From the NCBI GenBank assembly GCA_030668505.1, contig DAOUTV010000073.1:1-7549 (forward strand): a DNA stretch of 7,549 nucleotides, given 5' to 3'. Position numbers and translations under genes: made by a program. Positions 1 to 5,448 of the stretch are shown piece after piece. The DNA comes from Desulfobacterales bacterium (lineage in GTDB: Bacteria; Desulfobacterota; Desulfobacteria; Desulfobacterales; C00003060). Position 1 is the first letter of the stretch, and every line of letters starts with the position of its first letter. The notes under the pieces were generated by a model. That model did no database searches. It saw nothing but the letters and a program-made list of their open reading frames with translations, and had not been told where the DNA came from.

Positions 1-3
1 CCC

Positions 4-91
4 GGAGGGATGGCCGAGTGGTTGAAGGCGGCGGTCTTGAAAACCGTTTCCCGGAGACGGGACGTGGGTTCGAATCCTACTCCCTCCGCCA
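4..91 (+). tRNA. tRNA-Ser (anticodon TGA)
   Basis: Class II tRNA decoding UCA and related UCN codons. The acceptor stem GGAGGGA (4-10) pairs perfectly with TCCCTCC (81-87), followed by discriminator G88 and an encoded CCA (89-91). The anticodon stem is 31-35/43-47 with loop CTTGAAA (36-42), which places the anticodon TGA at 38-40. A long variable arm with stem CCCG (50-53)/CGGG (58-61) is the serine-type signature, and the T-loop GTTCGAATC is intact. A second tRNA-Ser lies 21 nt downstream, so the two are probably cotranscribed. The promoter is outside the window. Confidence 0.97.
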
Positions 92-112
92 GGACATTTA
101 ACGCAGAATCCC

Positions 113-205
113 GGAGAGATGGCCGAGCTGGCTGAAGGCGCTCGCCTGCTAAGCGAGTGTAGGGGGAAACTTCTACCGAGGGTTCGAATCCCTCTCTCTC
201 CGCCA
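113..205 (+). tRNA. tRNA-Ser (anticodon GCT)
   Basis: Class II tRNA decoding AGC/AGU. The acceptor stem GGAGAGA (113-119) pairs with TCTCTCC (195-201), followed by G202 and an encoded CCA (203-205). The anticodon stem CTCGC/GCGAG (141-145/153-157) encloses loop CTGCTAA, with anticodon GCT at 148-150 and A at position 37. A long variable arm confirms the serine type. As an ANN-decoding tRNA it is an expected substrate for t6A37 formation, the pathway of the TsaC/Sua5 fragment at the right edge of the window. It lies in tandem with tRNA-Ser(TGA). Confidence 0.97.
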
Positions 206-473
206 ATCTTTCATAGTGCATATTAGTTTCTTAGTTGTGAAATTCGCGTTTTCTCTGGCAGAAAATAAATTCGAAATCCGAATATCGAAATCCGAAACAA
301 ATTTTAAATTTTCAAAATGCAAACGAACAAAACTGAATCCACAACCATAGTAATCTCAAACAGTTTAGATTCCATGTTTTGAACATTCGAACATTTGTAT
401 TTTGGATTTGTTTCGAATTTCGGATTTCGTGCTTCGTATTTCCGCTTTATCCGGGTTAGGGCTTTGCTTTCAA
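206..473. other. AT-rich spacer containing heptad repeat element A
   Basis: This gene-free stretch lies between the tRNA pair and the GGDEF gene. It is mostly occupied by an inverted-repeat element (269-439, described separately). Just left of the element is a 6-bp hairpin, TTTTCT (249-254)/AGAAAA (260-265). The spacer between the arms has a near-palindrome at 352-371 (AATCT, AAAC, GTTT, AGATT). I could not identify a confident sigma-70 promoter for the downstream gene here, nor a T-tract terminator for the tRNAs. Confidence 0.6.
269..439. repeat. Heptad inverted-repeat element A (NNNCGAA units)
   Basis: The left arm (269-296) is four contiguous 7-nt units of the form NNNCGAA followed by ACAA. 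The right arm (412-439), read on the - strand, is again four contiguous NNNCGAA units followed by ACAA. The arms face each other across a 115-nt AT-rich spacer. The units vary in their first three bases (ATT, ATC, TAT, ATA, GCA) but keep CGAA in every case. The right arm read as protein on the + strand gives a FRISDF-like peptide, so gene callers may extend the downstream gene into it. Element B at 3955-4103 has the same design. Function is unknown; a dispersed palindromic element comparable in concept to REP/BIME sequences is the likely class. Confidence 0.8.
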
Positions 474-1424
474 ATGGGTGCAAATAACGACCATACTGAT
501 ACAAGGGTTGAAAACAACCAGAATAGTGTCCATATTCTGGTTGTTGACGATGCGAAAGACGTCAGGGAGAGCATCCGAGAAGCGATCCAGTATGCCGGGT
601 ATGCCTGCTGGGTTGCTTCAAGTGGCGACGAGGCGTTGAAATTCTTAGAGGAAAAACGCGTAGATCTCGTTATATCCGATATCAAAATGCCTGGCATCGA
701 TGGATTTGAATTAACAGAGATCGTGAAAAAAAAGTATGACACAGACGTGATCATCATTACGGGTTATGGAAGAGATTTCCAATATGAAGAGGCTATCGAG
801 AAAGGGGCAAGCGAGTTCATACTAAAACCTATAAGGCTGCAAGAGTTGATTGTTAGACTTAAACGGGTCCTCAGAGAGCGTGCCCTTATTGCCCAAAGAC
901 GACGGATGGAGCACCAGCTCAGGAAATTGACCATCACGGATGATCTGACCAAGCTCTATAATATGAGGCACCTCTACTATCAGTTGCAATTAGAGATGGA
1001 TCGAGCATTGCGCTATAAGGCACCACTGTCGCTCTTGTTACTGGATGTAGATGGGTTCAAAGGGTATAATGATGCTTACGGCCATCTGGAGGGAGACAAG
1101 GTTCTGATTAAGCTTAGCGAGGTAATTCGAGAGTGCCTGCGAAAAAGCGATACGGCCTACCGGTATGGCGGTGATGAGTTCCTGGTTGTCCTGCCTGAGG
1201 CCAAAGGAAAAGAGGCAAGAAACGTAGCCGAAAGAATCAGGGTGCGTTTTCCGGCTGCATACTCAAACGACTCTTCAAACGGCAGTATTGATGCCACGGT
1301 GAGTGTCGGGGTTGCTGAATTCCACCCGGGGGAAAATCTATCGGAATTCATAAAAAGGGCCGATCAGACCATGTATGAGGCAAAAAATCGGGGAGGCAAT
1401 CAGAGCCTTATTGCACAGGGATAA
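474..1424 (+). CDS. Response regulator with GGDEF output domain (predicted diguanylate cyclase)
   Basis: A 316-aa cytoplasmic two-domain protein predicted to make cyclic di-GMP from two GTP when phosphorylated. The REC domain (about 20-135) has the acidic pair D25/D26, phosphoacceptor D69 in SDIKMPG, a T at 96 and K118 before P119. A helical linker (about 130-155), rich in Arg and Glu, joins it to the GGDEF domain (about 157-312). That domain has DVDGFKGYND (191-200), GHLEGD, the intact active-site motif YGGDEF (231-236) and an RxxD product-inhibition site (R223-D226) exactly five residues upstream. This is PleD/WspR-like logic with a single REC. No sensor kinase is in the window. I chose ATG 474. 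The frame is open back to TTG 402, but those 24 codons are repeat element A. A weak AGGG (458-461) lies 12 nt upstream of ATG 474. A 13-bp inverted repeat lies inside codons 14-24. Confidence 0.93.
   Translation: MGANNDHTDTRVENNQNSVHILVVDDAKDVRESIREAIQYAGYACWVASSGDEALKFLEEKRVDLVISDIKMPGIDGFELTEIVKKKYDTDVIIITGYGRDFQYEEAIEKGASEFILKPIRLQELIVRLKRVLRERALIAQRRRMEHQLRKLTITDDLTKLYNMRHLYYQLQLEMDRALRYKAPLSLLLLDVDGFKGYNDAYGHLEGDKVLIKLSEVIRECLRKSDTAYRYGGDEFLVVLPEAKGKEARNVAERIRVRFPAAYSNDSSNGSIDATVSVGVAEFHPGENLSEFIKRADQTMYEAKNRGGNQSLIAQG
506..545 (+). promoter_or_regulatory. Two mutually exclusive hairpins in the start of the GGDEF gene
   Basis: AACAACCAGAATA (513-525) is perfectly complementary to 533-545, giving a 13-bp stem with a 7-nt loop (GTGTCCA). 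The CAACC at 515-519 also pairs with GGTTG (506-510) across an AAAA loop, so the two structures compete for the same strand. They lie 32-72 nt after the start codon, in the part encoding the unstructured N-terminus before the REC domain. The pairing is seen directly. A regulatory role, for example on translation or mRNA stability, is inference. Confidence 0.4.
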
Positions 1425-1509
1425 TTTATCCGGCAGGTAACACTTTACGTGCATGAAAAAGACCCATTTTGCGAACGACATTGAGCAAAATCCGGCCTTT
1501 TTCAAAAAG
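1425..1509. other. Convergent intergenic gap with a weak AT-rich hairpin
   Basis: This 85-nt gap separates the 3' ends of the GGDEF gene and mutS2. It contains a perfect 7-bp stem ATTTTGC (1466-1472)/GCAAAAT (1485-1491) with a 12-nt loop. It could act as a weak bidirectional terminator, but there is no GC-rich stem directly followed by a T run, so the call is tentative. Confidence 0.25.
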
Positions 1510-3903
1510 CTAAACTCTTACTCCGGCAGCAATTTTTACTATCGTAACACCCGGGTTTTCCTGATGTCCATCCGCCTGCAGGACCCCGTGGATCAGAGGA
1601 TGCTCCTTCAAGAACGCTATTACGCTCTTACGCAGCGTTCCCGTCCCCACACCATGAATGATACGAACCTCCCTTAAGCCTGCCAGCATGGCATCGTTCA
1701 CGAATTTATCGACAGCCATTAATGCCTCATCCACATGTGTTCCCCGAATATCGATTTCGGTGCGCACCTTGTCCGGATAAGGGACCGCGACATGTGAATT
1801 TAGACCGAATGTGGATTTCCCCTGGCCTTTTGCCCTGGTCAATTCCGCTTTGGGTACGCGTACCTTGAGGTTGCCACTGGCGATCAGGACGTGACCGGTC
1901 GTGTCTTCAGCAGACAGCACGGTCGCCGCCACACCACCCCGTGTCCAGTAGACAAGGCTTCCGGCTCGGACCTCACCCCTGATTTGACCTTCCTGCCGGT
2001 ATTCTTCATCAGACGAGGTGGCCCCAAGCTCTTTTCTCAGGGTCTCTCTTTCCTCCTCGATAAGCGCCCTGGCCTCACGGATGCTCCGGCTACTGCCACC
2101 CTTTTGCCTTATGGTTTGTATCGCCTTTTCTACGGCGGCATTAGCCTGCTTTATGATGGCGCTCGCTTCTTCGGCCGCCTTACGACGCAATTGCTTCACT
2201 TCCCGTCCGAGAAGATCGTTTTTTTCCTGGTACTTTTTAGTCAATCCCTCAAGAACGAGCTTTTGGGTTGCCAAGTCCCTCTCCAGTCGCTCGTTCTGCT
2301 CGATCTGATCCTGTAGTTGCAAAATCAGGTCTTCTAGTCGACGGGCATGACTGCCCATCAGGGACCTGGACCGTGTGATAATGGTCTCCGTGAGTCCCAT
2401 ACGCGTTGCTATCTCAAGGGCATAGCTGGAACCGGGGAGATTAGGACGGAATTTGTAGGTCGGGGTTAGGGTTTTCCTGTCAAAGGCCATTGATCCGTTT
2501 GCAATACCGGGCGTTTGATGGGCAAATGCCTTCAAAGCCCCTTGATGGGTTGTAACGACAGTCAAGACGCCTCTGCTCGTTAGGGCCTCTGTCACTGCCA
2601 TGGCAATGGCTGCCCCCTCCTGTGGGTCCGTGCCGGCTCCTATCTCATCAATGAGCACCAGGTCTCCAGGGGCCGCTTCATCTACAATTGCCTTAATCCC
2701 TTTAAGGTGGGCGGAAAAGGTTGAAAGATCCATCTCAATCGACTGCGCATCTCCCACATGCGCATAGATCCGGTTGAAGACAGGCATCTTTGAATCCGGA
2801 TCTGCGGGGATATGAAGTCCGCAAGTGACCATCAGAGCAAGGAGCCCTACGGTTTTAAGTGCCACGGTCTTTCCGCCGGCATTTGGCCCTGTGATCACCA
2901 GAGTGTTGAACCCCTCACCGACAGCAAGATCCAGGGGGACCACGGGAGAGGGCATGTCCCTCCGCTGGGCGAGCAATGGATGTCGTGCCCCCTTGATTTT
3001 AAGAAAACCACGGGTGTCAAGGGCCGGTTCATGTTGATTCAGCTCTCGGGAGGCCAGGGCCATGGCATGAATGCAATCAAGGCGGACCAGTACTTCAAGG
3101 TTCTGTTCAAGGTCGGCGCTGTTTGCGCGAACAAGGTCGGTTAGCCGGCGGAGCACCTTTTCGATTTCGTGCCCCTCATCTGCTTCAAGGCGACGAACCT
3201 GGTTGTTCAGCTCAAGTGTTTCGAGTGGCTCTATAAAAAGGGTAGCCCCGCTTGCCGACTGGTCGTGGAGGACCCCCTTGATTCGGTGCCGGTGGTTCTC
3301 TTTAACCGGAAGGACCCACCTACCTTGTCTCATTGTAATCAGGCGCTCCTGCAACACACCTTTACGCCACAGCCTATCAAGCAGGGTCTCCAGTTCTCTT
3401 TGTAGCCGTTCACGTGCCCGAGCCATTTTGCGGCGAATGGTGGCCAGATTACGGCTTGCCTGGTCACGGATCTCCAGGGTCTTCAAATCAATGCCATTGC
3501 TGATCTCTTGAGTCAGAGCAGTGTTGGGAGCCAGGGGGGCTGCGACATCTTGAAGGAGAGGAAAATCTGTCTGATTTTTTGAAAAAAAACGTTGCGTCCT
3601 TGCTGCTAAGTCCAGCACCTCATAAATATGGCGGAAGGCACCGGGCTCGAGATAGCTTTCCTCCACGGCCGCCAACTGGAGGTATCTGTCTATGTCCTGA
3701 AAGTTGCCGACAGGGAAAGACTCTCCTGAGTCCATAAAACTGCGAAGTTCTGATATCCTCGCCAGGCTCTTTCGGACCGGTTCGAGTCCGGGAAGCGGTG
3801 TTAGGCCCCGGAGGCGCTCAGCAGCAAGCGGAGAATGGGTTCTGCGGGCCAGGTGCTCAAGAACCTTGTCGAATTCTAAGGTCTGATAAAGATGATTACT
3901 CAA
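1510..3903 (-). CDS. mutS2: MutS2 family ATPase with KOW-like and Smr domains
   Basis: A 797-aa MutS paralogue of standard MutS2 length. It lacks the mismatch-recognition domain I of MutS. Helical lever/core regions span about 1-300. The ABC-type ATPase (about 300-510) has Walker A GPNAGGKT (339-346), the STFSAHL signature (394-400), Walker B LVLIDE (415-420) followed by GAGTDPQEG, and switch TTH (451-453). A long coiled coil spans about 515-625. A KOW-like segment lies around 648-665. The C-terminal Smr nuclease-type domain has IDIRG (717-721) and HGVGTGTLR (750-758). Family members have been linked to suppression of recombination and to splitting of collided ribosomes. The start is TTG at 3901-3903: an in-frame TAA lies one codon further upstream, and the N-terminus matches family form. 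No good Shine-Dalgarno precedes it. The gene is convergent with the GGDEF gene (85-nt gap). Confidence 0.97.
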   Translation of the reverse strand: MSNHLYQTLEFDKVLEHLARRTHSPLAAERLRGLTPLPGLEPVRKSLARISELRSFMDSGESFPVGNFQDIDRYLQLAAVEESYLEPGAFRHIYEVLDLAARTQRFFSKNQTDFPLLQDVAAPLAPNTALTQEISNGIDLKTLEIRDQASRNLATIRRKMARARERLQRELETLLDRLWRKGVLQERLITMRQGRWVLPVKENHRHRIKGVLHDQSASGATLFIEPLETLELNNQVRRLEADEGHEIEKVLRRLTDLVRANSADLEQNLEVLVRLDCIHAMALASRELNQHEPALDTRGFLKIKGARHPLLAQRRDMPSPVVPLDLAVGEGFNTLVITGPNAGGKTVALKTVGLLALMVTCGLHIPADPDSKMPVFNRIYAHVGDAQSIEMDLSTFSAHLKGIKAIVDEAAPGDLVLIDEIGAGTDPQEGAAIAMAVTEALTSRGVLTVVTTHQGALKAFAHQTPGIANGSMAFDRKTLTPTYKFRPNLPGSSYALEIATRMGLTETIITRSRSLMGSHARRLEDLILQLQDQIEQNERLERDLATQKLVLEGLTKKYQEKNDLLGREVKQLRRKAAEEASAIIKQANAAVEKAIQTIRQKGGSSRSIREARALIEEERETLRKELGATSSDEEYRQEGQIRGEVRAGSLVYWTRGGVAATVLSAEDTTGHVLIASGNLKVRVPKAELTRAKGQGKSTFGLNSHVAVPYPDKVRTEIDIRGTHVDEALMAVDKFVNDAMLAGLREVRIIHGVGTGTLRKSVIAFLKEHPLIHGVLQADGHQENPGVTIVKIAAGVRV

Positions 3904-3923
3904 ATCTTAGACCCAATTAATGC

Positions 3924-3952
3924 TTGACCGAAAACCTTGCTTTTTCGGTCAA
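3924..3952. repeat. Left flanking hairpin of element B
   Basis: TTGACCGAAAA (3924-3934) pairs perfectly with TTTTCGGTCAA (3942-3952), an 11-bp stem with a 7-nt loop (CCTTGCT). It abuts the left heptad arm of element B. On the - strand it would lie in the mutS2 leader, about 20 nt before the TTG start. Its stem shares TGAxCGAAAA and a following CTTG with the hairpin at the other end of the element, read in inverted orientation. Confidence 0.7.
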
Positions 3953-3954
3953 AA

Positions 3955-4103
3955 ATTCGAAACCCGAAGCACGAAATACGAAACAATGACAAAAATAAAA
4001 ATGCTCTAATGACAAAAACATAGGATTCCCAATGTGTTAGTTTAGGTCATTTTGTCATTGGGTATTCGAATTTGTTTCGGATTTCGGATTTCGATATTCG
4101 GAT
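3955..4103. repeat. Heptad inverted-repeat element B (NNNCGAA units)
   Basis: The left arm (3955-3982) is four contiguous NNNCGAA heptamers followed by ACAA (3983-3986). The right arm (4076-4103), read on the - strand, is again four contiguous NNNCGAA heptamers followed by ACAA. The 93-nt spacer holds another inverted pair, CCCAATG (4028-4034)/CATTGGG (4056-4062), and repeated AATGACAAAA motifs. The arm design is identical to element A, about 3.6 kb away, but the spacers differ, so this is a family rather than a recent exact duplication. With its hairpins the element spans about 3924-4132. Confidence 0.8.
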
Positions 4104-4106
4104 TTT

Positions 4107-4132
4107 GCCTGAACAAGACTTTTCGTTCAGGC
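4107..4132. repeat. Right flanking hairpin of element B
   Basis: GCCTGAAC (4107-4114) pairs with GTTCAGGC (4125-4132), a perfect 8-bp stem with a 10-nt loop. Read on the - strand it contains TGAACGAAAA and then CTTG, matching the left hairpin TGACCGAAAA and CTTG. The two hairpins therefore behave as terminal inverted repeats of element B. No T run follows it on the + strand, so it is not a canonical terminator. Confidence 0.6.
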
Positions 4133-4144
4133 ACTAATTACAGG

Positions 4145-4196
4145 TTGACCATCCATAATGTCTCAGGTTATGAAATTACTTGCGATTTTATATAAC
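4145..4196 (+). promoter_or_regulatory. Candidate sigma-70 promoter for the 146-aa/tatD unit
   Basis: TTGACC (4145-4150) matches the -35 consensus at 5 of 6 positions. It is followed after 18 nt by TATGAA (4169-4174), which matches the -10 consensus at 4 of 6. A second possible -10, TATAAC (4191-4196), matches at 5 of 6 but has only a poor -35. Either would start transcription 50-80 nt before the ATG at 4256, with the small GC hairpin at 4197-4209 at or near the 5' end. This is a motif match only. Confidence 0.35.
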
Positions 4197-4255
4197 GCGG
4201 CTAGGCCGCAAAAAAAAGGAATTTTCTGCAAGGAGGATCTTTCTCGGAAACAACC

Positions 4256-4696
4256 ATGAAAGAGGAGATAAAAAGGACGCTATTGGCCGCAGTCAGATCG
4301 ATTCCAAAGGGATACCTTAGAAACGCTGTTGTCAAAGAGACCATACGCTGCGCACTGTATGGATTGTTGCAGGAAAAAGGGTTTCAGCCCTTGCCTGCCT
4401 TTCGTAATCCCCGCTTTCCGGAGGGCCCGGTCGATATCGCTGGAATCAAAGAGGATCACGCCATTGAGATAGCTTTTTGCAGTAACCCAACTATTGAGTT
4501 ATCGGACATAAAAAGCCTGGAGAGGGTGGCCTGTGAAAAGAAATTTGTGATCAGTTTTTCCCCGAATAAAGAAAAAGTGAAGTTGAGCACCTTCTTTCTC
4601 AAGCCGGGCATCGAGCATGTTTATATCTACGAAGACAAAGATGACCACGAAGGCACGAAAAGACGAAAGAACGAAAAGGAGAAACACAATAAGTGA
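4256..4696 (+). CDS. Unrecognised 146-aa protein translationally coupled to TatD
   Basis: I do not recognise this family. It is a small cytoplasmic protein with no signal peptide or membrane segment. The N-terminal half is helical and basic (KRTLLAAVRSIPKGYLRNAV). A predicted beta-rich middle has VDIAGI (59-64), a nearby AIEIAF (69-74) and a later KFVISF. This D60...E71 spacing on strands vaguely recalls the PD-(D/E)xK nuclease core, but the catalytic lysine is absent (E-I-A), so I do not assign nuclease function. The last residues (about 130-146) are almost all charged and are encoded by an 8-nt tandem repeat. Its stop codon overlaps the tatD GTG in GTGA (4693-4696), implying translational coupling and possibly a shared role. 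The start is ATG 4256. AGGAGG (4231-4236) is a perfect Shine-Dalgarno but lies 19 nt upstream, unusually far, and no in-frame start sits closer to it. Confidence 0.8.
   Translation: MKEEIKRTLLAAVRSIPKGYLRNAVVKETIRCALYGLLQEKGFQPLPAFRNPRFPEGPVDIAGIKEDHAIEIAFCSNPTIELSDIKSLERVACEKKFVISFSPNKEKVKLSTFFLKPGIEHVYIYEDKDDHEGTKRRKNEKEKHNK
4647..4678 (+). repeat. Octameric tandem repeat (ACGAARRN) at the gene end
   Basis: Four contiguous 8-nt units begin with ACGAA (4647, 4655, 4663, 4671): ACGAAGGC, ACGAAAAG, ACGAAAGA and ACGAAAAG. They lie in the 3' end of the 146-aa gene, where they encode a run of Glu, Lys, Arg and Asn. The last unit supplies the first part of the tatD Shine-Dalgarno AAGGAG (4676-4681), 11 nt before the GTG. 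Confidence 0.7.
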
Positions 4697-5442
4697 CGCC
4701 ACCCCCTGTCATCGACACCCACGCCCACCTGGACGAATTGCCTGACCCGGGGGCAGCGATCAAAGAAGCACACGAGGGGAATGTGCTGGGTATCGTGGCA
4801 GTGGGGCAGGACATTACCTCCAACCAGAAGACCTTGGAGATAGCAGATGAGCATCCCGGACTTGTCTTTGCGGCTGTTGGGTATCACCCATGGCGACTCA
4901 ACCCCGATCATGATGACGAAGTCATTGACTTTATTGATAAAAACCTGAAGCACTGTGTGGCCCTGGGCGAAGTGGGCCTGGACTACAAGGCCAAGACAAA
5001 AAAGAAGGTCCAAAAGGCTGTTTTTCAAAAACTCCTTACCATAGCCAAGAGACATGACAAACCGGTCATCGTTCATTGCCGATACGTTCACGAGACCGCC
5101 TACCGTATGGTTAAAGAGGCAGGAATAGAAAAGGCTATCTTTCACTGGTACAGCGGCTCCCTCGATTTAATTCCCATCATTGCTGCCGAGGGCTACTACA
5201 TGTCGGCCACCCCGGCACTCTTGTATAACCCTTACCATGCCAAGGCAATTGCCGCGGTTCCCCTTTCCAACCTCCTTCTCGAAACCGATACCCCTGTTCA
5301 ATATCAGGAACTGGCTGCAAGGCCGGTCCATGTCCAGATCACCTTGCAGGAGGTGGCACGAGTCAAGGGTATCACTGCCGAGAAAATCGCTGTGCAGACT
5401 ACCCGAAATGCGAAAGCGTGTTTCGGCTTGAAGGGTCTTTAA
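4693..5442 (+). CDS. TatD family metal-dependent hydrolase / deoxyribonuclease
   Basis: A 249-aa TIM-barrel amidohydrolase-type enzyme of typical TatD length. Characterised members are divalent-metal 3'-5' exonucleases acting on DNA or RNA; the true substrate here is not shown. Predicted metal ligands are all in place: H10 and H12 in DTHAHLD, E93 in GEVGLDY, H128 in VHCR, H151 in HWYSG and D199 in LETDTP. GYHPW (64-67 region) is also present. The usual HCFSG and LETDAP motifs appear here in variant form, which suggests a divergent subgroup. The start is GTG 4693, overlapping the previous stop by 4 nt with AAGGAG at 4676-4681. The ORF is complete, and convergent nth begins its stop only 6 nt later. 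Specific tatD identity versus a paralogue such as YcfH/YjjV is uncertain, so no gene symbol is given. Confidence 0.93.
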   Translation: MTPPPVIDTHAHLDELPDPGAAIKEAHEGNVLGIVAVGQDITSNQKTLEIADEHPGLVFAAVGYHPWRLNPDHDDEVIDFIDKNLKHCVALGEVGLDYKAKTKKKVQKAVFQKLLTIAKRHDKPVIVHCRYVHETAYRMVKEAGIEKAIFHWYSGSLDLIPIIAAEGYYMSATPALLYNPYHAKAIAAVPLSNLLLETDTPVQYQELAARPVHVQITLQEVARVKGITAEKIAVQTTRNAKACFGLKGL

Positions 5443-5448
5443 AGGTGC

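Larger units (their letters stand above)
3904..4255. other. Divergent spacer between mutS2 and the 146-aa gene
   Basis: This 352-nt gene-free region is dominated by repeat element B and its two flanking hairpins (3924-4132). The remaining right part (4133-4255) carries a candidate promoter, a small GC-rich hairpin (GCGGC 4197-4201, GCCGC 4205-4209, loop TAG), an A8 run and a strong AGGAGG at 4231-4236. Any mutS2 promoter must lie in or beside the repeat, because the element begins only about 20 nt from the mutS2 start codon. Confidence 0.6.

Noticed and set aside
379..404. TTGAAC/TATTTT promoter for the GGDEF gene
   Set aside because: Spacing between the hexamers is only about 13 nt, too short for a sigma-70 promoter.
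269..439. Possible CRISPR-like array in the repeat-rich spacer
   Set aside because: Units are contiguous 7-mers with no spacers and in inverted arms; no cas genes are nearby.
1453..1677. 74-aa + strand open frame starting in the convergent gap
   Set aside because: Most of it is antisense to the conserved Smr domain of mutS2, it has no recognisable motif and no convincing ribosome binding site.
1891..3511. Several + strand open frames of 60-146 aa inside mutS2
   Set aside because: They are antisense shadows; the - strand frame encodes all conserved MutS2 motifs without interruption.
4197..4217. GC-rich hairpin next to an A8 run, resembling a rho-independent terminator
   Set aside because: On the + strand it is followed by A rather than T; on the - strand the T run precedes the stem. 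It fits a leader stem-loop better.
4499..5145. Overlapping - strand open frames across the 146-aa gene and tatD
   Set aside because: They are antisense to conserved TatD metal-binding motifs and lack recognisable domains.
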